Shown: piece by piece, positions 57,667 through 64,000 of the stretch
Position numbering within the stretch: the first letter of the stretch is position 1
Layout of the letters: each line of letters begins with the position of its first letter
Source: Ehretia macrophylla
Lineage: Eukaryota; Streptophyta; Magnoliopsida; Boraginales; Ehretiaceae
Direction of reading: 5' to 3'
Assembly: GCA_037974665.1 (NCBI GenBank)
Contig: CM075775.1
Location: forward strand, 67,116,622-67,180,621
Length of the DNA stretch: 64,000 nt
Notes under the pieces: generated by a model
What the model was told of the DNA's origin: nothing
Database searches by the model: none
What the model saw: the letters and a program-made list of their open reading frames with translations, nothing else
Position numbers and translations under genes: made by a program

Positions 57667-60600
57667 TGTCACGCCCCAACCTAGCCTATAAGGTTAGACT
57701 AGGGTGTGACCTAAACGATCAGGACCTGTCACATACTTAACCGTTTATGAAGAATTAACACTTATCGTTTTAGTCTAAACTCCAAAGTTTTTTCGGAAAA
57801 CCGGCAGCATAACGGCTGTAATTGGGCTCTTTGGTTTGACCTAATTCTCTAAACGCCTCAATTATTCCAATCATTAATCCAATTGCATTAAGGACTCCTA
57901 TTTGTCGCCAACCGATTGGCTAACTAGTTTATCTTGAAAGTCTCGTTTGGTTAATAAGCCTAACATGATAACTATGTCCTGTTTATTTTTGAATTTCCTA
58001 TTATGCAAGTACCTATTATCCTTTAGTTTGCAAATGAGCACCTAAGTGAAATTAGATAGAATTAACTTAGTTGATTGTTCCTCTAGTGGTTTGAATGCCT
58101 ATGATAACTACTAATTAAGAAAACGAAAGCAAACAACCAAATAAAAGTTCGTCCGGTTATAGATAGTACAATCCCAGAATTAGACCCAAATTACAACGGG
58201 GTCATTTACATCAATAAACAACGAGCAACATAAAAGAAATAGTCTTCAAGTAGCATAGTTCACAAGTAGCCAAAATCACGCAAGGCACACAAGACAGGCA
58301 ATCACTCCAAGGAATCATCGTTAGGCACATCGTCCTCGGGTACCTGTTCTTGATCTTCTTCACCTGAGATGATAAAAGAGAGTGAGTCCTTATGAACTCA
58401 GCGAGGGGGAACGAGAAATAAGTTTTGAAACTCATTTTCCGGTTAAACTTATGAAAATCCCTTTTTCAAACATGAATACAAGTACAGAAATACGAGTACA
58501 GAATAGGAATACCGGTCTTTCCTCCCCGAGGTTCTCTAGGATCCATGCGGGAGTACTTATACACATAATAAAAAGGATACGGTGAGCATTAGCTCTCAGA
58601 TCAGATCCAGGATCAGTTGTTGCGGTTGACTTCAAATCATCTCCCAAACACACCAGGTAGGTGTCCTACGGATGTACCCCAAAATCCTACGACCCAACTC
58701 TCCAAGGAAGTCTAGCCCCCAAGCGAGAGAGGGAATGGGACCATGGTGGTCACGGTAACACCAGCAAGCCCGATGTCGCCTGGCGTGCGTGATCGCTACC
58801 ATGCCGACAGGAAAGGTTGCAACCTTGTATGCAATGCACATTTATGATAGGTAATATATCACAGTAGGAGGACAACAAAGTAGGTTGCCTCCGGACAGTC
58901 ATAAGATTGCACATTGACAGGTAGACAAGCAAGGCACGATATGACATGAAAATTTCACTTGAAGGCATATAGAGTTATATGAAGATTAAACGGGCAGCCA
59001 TGTAACACATGTAAAACAGGCCATATAACTCATTAAGAAGTCCACATGATCAAGTGATAAGATTATTCAACATGCAATGACATCAATCATGGGTTCGGGT
59101 GCAAGAAAAGCTTATTTGTCAACATGCAATGGTCAAAATCACATTTGAAGTTATAAGACATTAACGGGCAGCCCACTAAGCATATAATTTCCACACAATA
59201 TCCAAATGATCAACACTTAGCAAGACTACCTAGTCATTAGGGTTTCCGTTTCATGCTTAACCGCGTGATTAAACCCTAAGTCAACTCAAAATCATTCTCA
59301 AGTCATGCATCATTCAATTCAAGCATCCTCAAGTACTCAAAACAGTCCACATAACATCCCAACACCACATTTCCACACAATTAAAACCACAAGAGAGGTT
59401 AAAACAATTTTCCAAGCATGTAGCTAAATGAAACCTCTACTGCAATAGGCTGTTTTCCCACAATCAATATGATAAACAAACAATCTCCAAATTCAGTGAA
59501 TAAGATTTCAAATTAAATCTTAAGAAGTTAACTAAAATCAGAAACAAACCTTGCATCAATTGGAGTTCAGAATCATTAGTTATAGCCGAAACAGTGAGGT
59601 AGCACAAAACTGTCCAGATTTGCACACTTTTCAGAAATTGACGTTTTTGAGGTCCTTAGAGTCAGTTTTAGCTTTGGTCCATTTCTGACAAAATTGTCCA
59701 GAACTGAAAAATATATCAGCACACCAAATTTAATTCGTTTTAGACAAAATTTACTAAGTCAAATATGGTTCGTTCCACAAGGTCAGTGCATCTGCCAAAA
59801 CCTGATTCATTTTTCCAGATTTCCAGATTTGGTCAGATTTTAATGATTTGCCATTTTGAGGACCTTAGAGTCAACATTAGCTTCGGCCTATTTCTGGGAA
59901 AAATGTTCAAAACTGTCCAAACTAGTCACCTACCAATTTTCAAGCATTTTAAACATCATTTGCCTAGTTAAACTTACCTCGAACAGACTGGTCAGAGAGC
60001 TGTCATCCATTTCGACTTCACCTAGCATCATTCTCAAGCCAAGATCTTGCCATGCATGGTTGTTTAAGCTTATGAACGACCATATATATCAAGTACAGAA
60101 GCAAATACATACATTTATGAGCATGCATGTGAAATTTTGAAGAGTTTTCAAAAGGTTTTTAACCCTCACCTTAGCAATCAACCACAAAGATGCACAAAAA
60201 CTTGTTGATGCTTCAAATCTCTTCTTCTTCTTGCTTAGCCGAGATTCCAACTTGGTTTCTCTATTTTTCCTAGCTTAGTGATCAATCTCTTAGCACATGC
60301 ATGTAGTTAGGACTTGAAGAAAAGAAATGGAAGCTTAGTAACTCACCTAGGCCGAAAATGAAGCTTCAATGCACATGCATGAGTGATTTTCGAACACTAG
60401 CTTGTTTGCTCGACTTTCTTGATGATTGCTTGACTTGGCTCAGCTAAGTTATGAAGAAGACAAGCCAAGGAGATAGAGAACTCAGCCAAGAACCGAAAAT
60501 GGAGAGAGAGAATGAGAGGGAGAGAGAGAAGTTTGAGGAAAATGAGTGAAATGAAAAGAAAACAAAGCCTTGCAACTTGATGAAGCATGCTCGGCCTTGG

Positions 60601-61506
60601 GCAGCCAAAAATATGATTTTTTGTGTCTTCAAGATGGAATTTAAAATGTTTAGCATGGGCATGCAAGGGCTGGTCGAAAATGGTGGAGATTTGAGGGGAA
60701 TTGAGCAATTTTTTAATGCCTTTGTGTCATAGTTTGTCTAGGATTATGAATAAATTATGCAATGCTAGACTAAATGCACTTAGTGGTCAGCCAAGGGCTT
60801 TCAAATTGTTGAAATTTCAGATTCTATTTAACATATTATGGATTATAATAAGGGTGAAATTTGAGGTGCATTGGTTTTGGGTGAGAATAAAGAATAAAGA
60901 ATGTTTAGGTGTTTGTGTAGATTGAATTGTTTATTGTTAGTGGATTTTGTAGAGATTTGAATTAGGATTATAATAATAGTTAGTGGATTGTGTAGGATTA
61001 TTTTATTGTCTTGTGCTTTGTGTAGGATTATTTATTGATTAGCGTGGTGGCGCGGATTGCTAGGGCTAGGGCACGGATTACGAGGTAGACATGAACTTCA
61101 AGACTAATGCACGTACTTCAAGATAAATGCACGGATTCTAATGCTAATACACGCAACCCTAGGTGAATGAACGTAGATCAAAATATGGCACATAATTCAA
61201 TGCAATGCACGTAATTCAAGACACGACTCTTAAACCAAGGTTAAAGCACGTGGTTCAAGGTTAATGCACACGAAACGAAGATACACATGCAAATCGAGGT
61301 CTCGCACGTAAATTAAGGTCATGGCATGTTTATCTAGGTATCACACGTATATCGAGGATTAGGGCACACAATTCTAGGTTAAGACACGTATAACGAGGCA
61401 TGCTTGAAAACCAAGACAGGGCACGTAATCCAAGGTCGGTCGTACAGTTCTAGGTCTAAGGCACGCAAATCAAGGTAAGGCACGTTATTCGGGGTCGGGC
61501 CTCACA
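57667..61506 (-). mobile_element. Solo LTR of a related element
   Basis: 3840 bp. Read on the minus strand it starts TGTGAGGCCCGACCCCG and ends GGGGCGTGACA, the same termini as the tandem element's LTRs apart from one base at the start. Both flanks read TTAAC. No primer site, internal region or second LTR is present, so this is a solo LTR left by LTR-LTR recombination. It is clearly diverged from the tandem LTRs and belongs to another subfamily: it lacks the 22-27 A run and has a much longer terminal motif array. Small open frames in it show no recognisable product. Confidence 0.93.
61030..61500 (-). repeat. GCACGTAATTCAAGGT motif array in the solo LTR
   Basis: About 20 degenerate copies of a 16-base motif close to GCACGTAATTCAAGGT follow one another every 20-25 bp on the plus strand, for example gcacgtaattcaag, gcacgtggttcaaggtt, gcacgtaaattaaggt, gcacgtaatccaaggt and gcacgcaaatcaaggt. 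The last copy, gcacgttattcggggt, runs into the LTR terminus itself. The array is about twice as long as the matching one in the tandem LTRs, so copy number varies between subfamilies. It lies at the 5' end of the LTR, in the U3 part, and contains many ACGT cores. Confidence 0.7.
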
Positions 61507-61511
61507 TTAAC
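61507..61511. repeat. Target-site duplication TTAAC, right copy
   Basis: ttaac is repeated after the LTR and continues into gacaaccc, restoring the spacer. Confidence 0.92.
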
Positions 61512-61978
61512 GACAACCCATCTACTTCAACAACGCAGCATCCACACAAGACGTGATATTGACACGTTGTAGGGCCCTCTGATGTCCCGCGAGTCAAGTT
61601 TTCGTCCTTTTAATAGCACACGACGTATGATCTGGGACGGAAAAACAGAGCAAAAGAAGAAAAGTGGCCTGAAACTGATGAAAATGTTCGAGTTTGGGCT
61701 CCAAAAATGGGCCCAGCGAGCAAAATCGCTACCCTTGTCGTAGAGCTCTCAGAGAGCTTTGCAACGAAATGCTGTGCGCTGCGTAACTCCTTACGGATAA
61801 AAAGTTATGGGCACCGGAGTGACGGAGACCTGGTCACAAACCTTATGCCCACGGTTTGCGGGCCTGGCCTCTACGTGAAGTGAAGGGGTGTTGCCCAATG
61901 TTCCGTGGGATTCGGTAATAGAGATTTGGTGGATAAAGTATCTTGGCAACCCTAACCAGGGCAAAAAAAATGAAAAGG

Positions 61979-62096
61979 GGGTGCAACACGAGGACTTCCC
62001 AGGGGGTCACCCATCCTAGTACTACTTTCGCCCAATCACGCTTAACTTCGGAGTTCTGATGGGATCCGGTGCATTAGTGCTGGTATGATCACACCC
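61979..62096 (-). rRNA. 5S rRNA gene copy
   Basis: Three changes (ctactttcg, ccaatcacg, gatcacac). Confidence 0.93.
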
Positions 62097-62655
62097 GCCA
62101 TGTTGAGGGCACAATTCCTAAATGTGTTAACGGTTCACAGTCCCAACCTAGAGAGATGGCCCATTCAAAAGGCCCAATGGGCTTAACGACAACCCATCCG
62201 CTTCAACAACGCAGCATCCTCGCAAGACGTGATATTGACACGTTGTAGGGCCCTCTGATGTCCCGCAAGTCAGGTTGTCGTCCTTTTAACAGCTCACGAC
62301 GTACGATCCGGGACGGAAAACCAGAGCAAAAGAAGAAAAGTGGCCTAAAACTGATGAAAACGTTCAATTTTGGTCTCCAAAAAGGGGCACAGCAAGCAAG
62401 CTAGCTGCCCCTGTCGTAGAGCTCTCAGAGAGCTTCGCAACGGTATGCTGTGCGCCGCGTAACTCCTTACGGATCAAAAGTTATGGGCACCAGAAGGACA
62501 GAGACCTGGCCACAAACCCTACGCCCTCGGTTTGCGGGCCCGGCCTCAACGTGAAGCGAAGTTCTCTTGCCTAATGTTCCGTGGGATTCGGTAATAGAGA
62601 TTTGGTGGATAAAGTATCTTGGCAACCCTAACCAGGGCAAAAAAAATTGAAAAGA

Positions 62656-62773
62656 AGGTGCAGCACGAGGACTTCCCTGGGGGTCACCCATCCTGGTACT
62701 ACTCTCGCACAAGCACGCTTAACTTCATAGTTCTGATGGGATCCGGTGAATTAGTGCTGGTATGATCGCACCC
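62656..62773 (-). rRNA. 5S rRNA gene copy
   Basis: About eight changes, including cttcatag and cctggtac. Confidence 0.91.
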
Positions 62774-63332
62774 GTCATGTTAAGGGCACAATTCCTATAT
62801 GTGTTAACGGTTCACAGTGCCAGCCTAGAGAGATGGCCCATTCAAAAGACCCAATGGGCTTAACGACAAACCATCCGCTTCAACAACGCAGCATCCTCGC
62901 AAGACGTGATATGGACACATTGTAGGGCCCTCTGATGTACAACAAGTCAGGTTGTCGTCCTTTTAACAACTCACGACGTACGATCCGGGATAAAAAAATA
63001 GGTCAAAAGAAGAAAAGTGGCCTGAAACAGATGAAAGCGTTCGATTTTGGGCTCCAAAAATGGGCACAGCGAGCAGGCTCGTTGCCCCTGTCGTAGAGCT
63101 CTTAGAGAGCTTTGCAACGGTATGTTGTGTGCTGCGTAACTCCTTACAGATCAAAAGTTATGGGCACCGGAGTGACGGAGACCTGGTCACAAACCCTACG
63201 CCCTCGGTTTGTGGGCCCGGCCTCTACGTGAAGCGAAGTTGTCTTGCCCAATGTTTCGTGGGATTCGGTAATAGAGATTTGGTGGATAAAGTATCTTGGC
63301 AACCCTAACCAGGGCAAAAAAAATTGAAAAGG

Positions 63333-63450
63333 GGGTGCAACACGAGGACTTCCCAGGGGGTCACCCATCTTAGTACTACTCTCGCCCAAACATGCTTAAC
63401 TTCGGAGTTCAGATGGGATCCGGTGCATTAGTGCTGGTACAATCGCACCC
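63333..63450 (-). rRNA. 5S rRNA gene copy
   Basis: About six changes (catcttag, ccaaacatg, gttcagatg, ggtacaatcg). Confidence 0.92.
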
Positions 63451-64000
63451 GTCATGTTGAGGGCACAATTCCTATATTTGTTAACGGTTCACAGTCCCAG
63501 CCTAGAGAGATGGCCCATTCAAAAGGCCCAATGGGCTTAACGACAACCCATCCTCTTCAACAACGAAGCATCCTCGCAAGACGTGATATCGACACGTTGT
63601 AGGGCCCTCTGATGTCCCGCGAGTCAAGTTGTCATCCTTTTAACAGCTCACGACGTACGATCCAGGACGGAAAAACAAAGCAAAAGAAGAAAAGTGGCCT
63701 GAAACTGATGAAAACGTTCAATTTTGGGCTCTAAAACGGGCACAACGAGCAAGCTAGCTGCCCCCATCATAGAGCTCTCGGAGAGCTTTGCAACAGTATG
63801 TGGTGCCCTGCGTAACTCCTTACGGATCAAAGGTTATGGGCACCAGAGCGACGTAGACCTGGTCAAAAACCCTACTCCCTCGGTTTGCGGGCCCGGCCTC
63901 TACGTGAAGCGAAGTTGTCTTGCCCATTGTTCTGTGGGAATCGGTAATAGAGATTTGGTGGATAAAGTATCTTGGCAACCCTAACCAGGGCAAAAAAAAT

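Larger units (their letters stand above)
61507..64000 (-). repeat. 5S rDNA tandem array, block 3
   Basis: The array resumes after the solo LTR in the same spacer position and orientation, with three complete genes spaced 677 bp apart. The window ends within the A-run that precedes the next gene copy, so the array continues to the right. Confidence 0.95.

Noticed and set aside
57667..61506. A gene or full retroelement between the two 5S blocks
   Set aside because: The termini and TTAAC flanks define a single LTR; there is no second LTR, primer site or coding frame.

Overview
This window is plant nuclear DNA from a flowering plant; the species cannot be told. It is a tandem 5S ribosomal DNA array interrupted by long, non-coding LTR retroelements. 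I see no protein-coding gene. The many 60-130 codon open frames are chance frames, and they recur only because the DNA around them is repeated.

5S array: 1-21399, 38523-57666 and 61507-64000 are three pieces of one array. The repeat unit is about 677 bp: a 118-nt 5S gene plus about 559 bp of spacer. All genes lie on the minus strand. I place 63 complete gene copies and one partial copy at the left edge. The copy at 40668-40785 equals the window consensus and the one at 56781-56898 differs at one base; most others carry 2-13 differences and some have indels, so much of the array looks decayed. Each unit has a TATA-like motif about 23-28 bases upstream of the gene, a C at -1, T-runs just after the gene, a conserved spacer palindrome, a GGCCCAATGGGC motif and telomere-like AACCCTAA boxes. 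Units are not randomly ordered. From about 1.4 to 11.5 kb two unit types alternate strictly for 15 units, a dimeric higher-order repeat. Elsewhere a two-to-four-unit series recurs at about 17-20, 44, 47-49 and 52-54 kb.

Tandem retroelement, 21400-38522: three LTRs of about 3.78 kb separated by two 2895-bp internal regions. It carries a tRNA-Met-type primer binding site, a polypurine tract and a CGACC target-site duplication on both outer flanks. Neither internal region codes for protein, so it resembles the LARD class (large non-autonomous LTR elements). The middle LTR matches the right LTR in its 5' part and the left LTR in its 3' part, which is what unequal crossing-over between the two LTRs of one inserted element would leave. 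Removing the element and one target-site copy restores a 676-bp 5S unit.

Solo LTR, 57667-61506: a related 3840-bp LTR in the opposite orientation, flanked by TTAAC on both sides. Removing it also restores a 676-bp unit. The array thus holds both outcomes of LTR-LTR recombination, a solo LTR and a three-LTR tandem, on top of unequal exchange among the 5S units.
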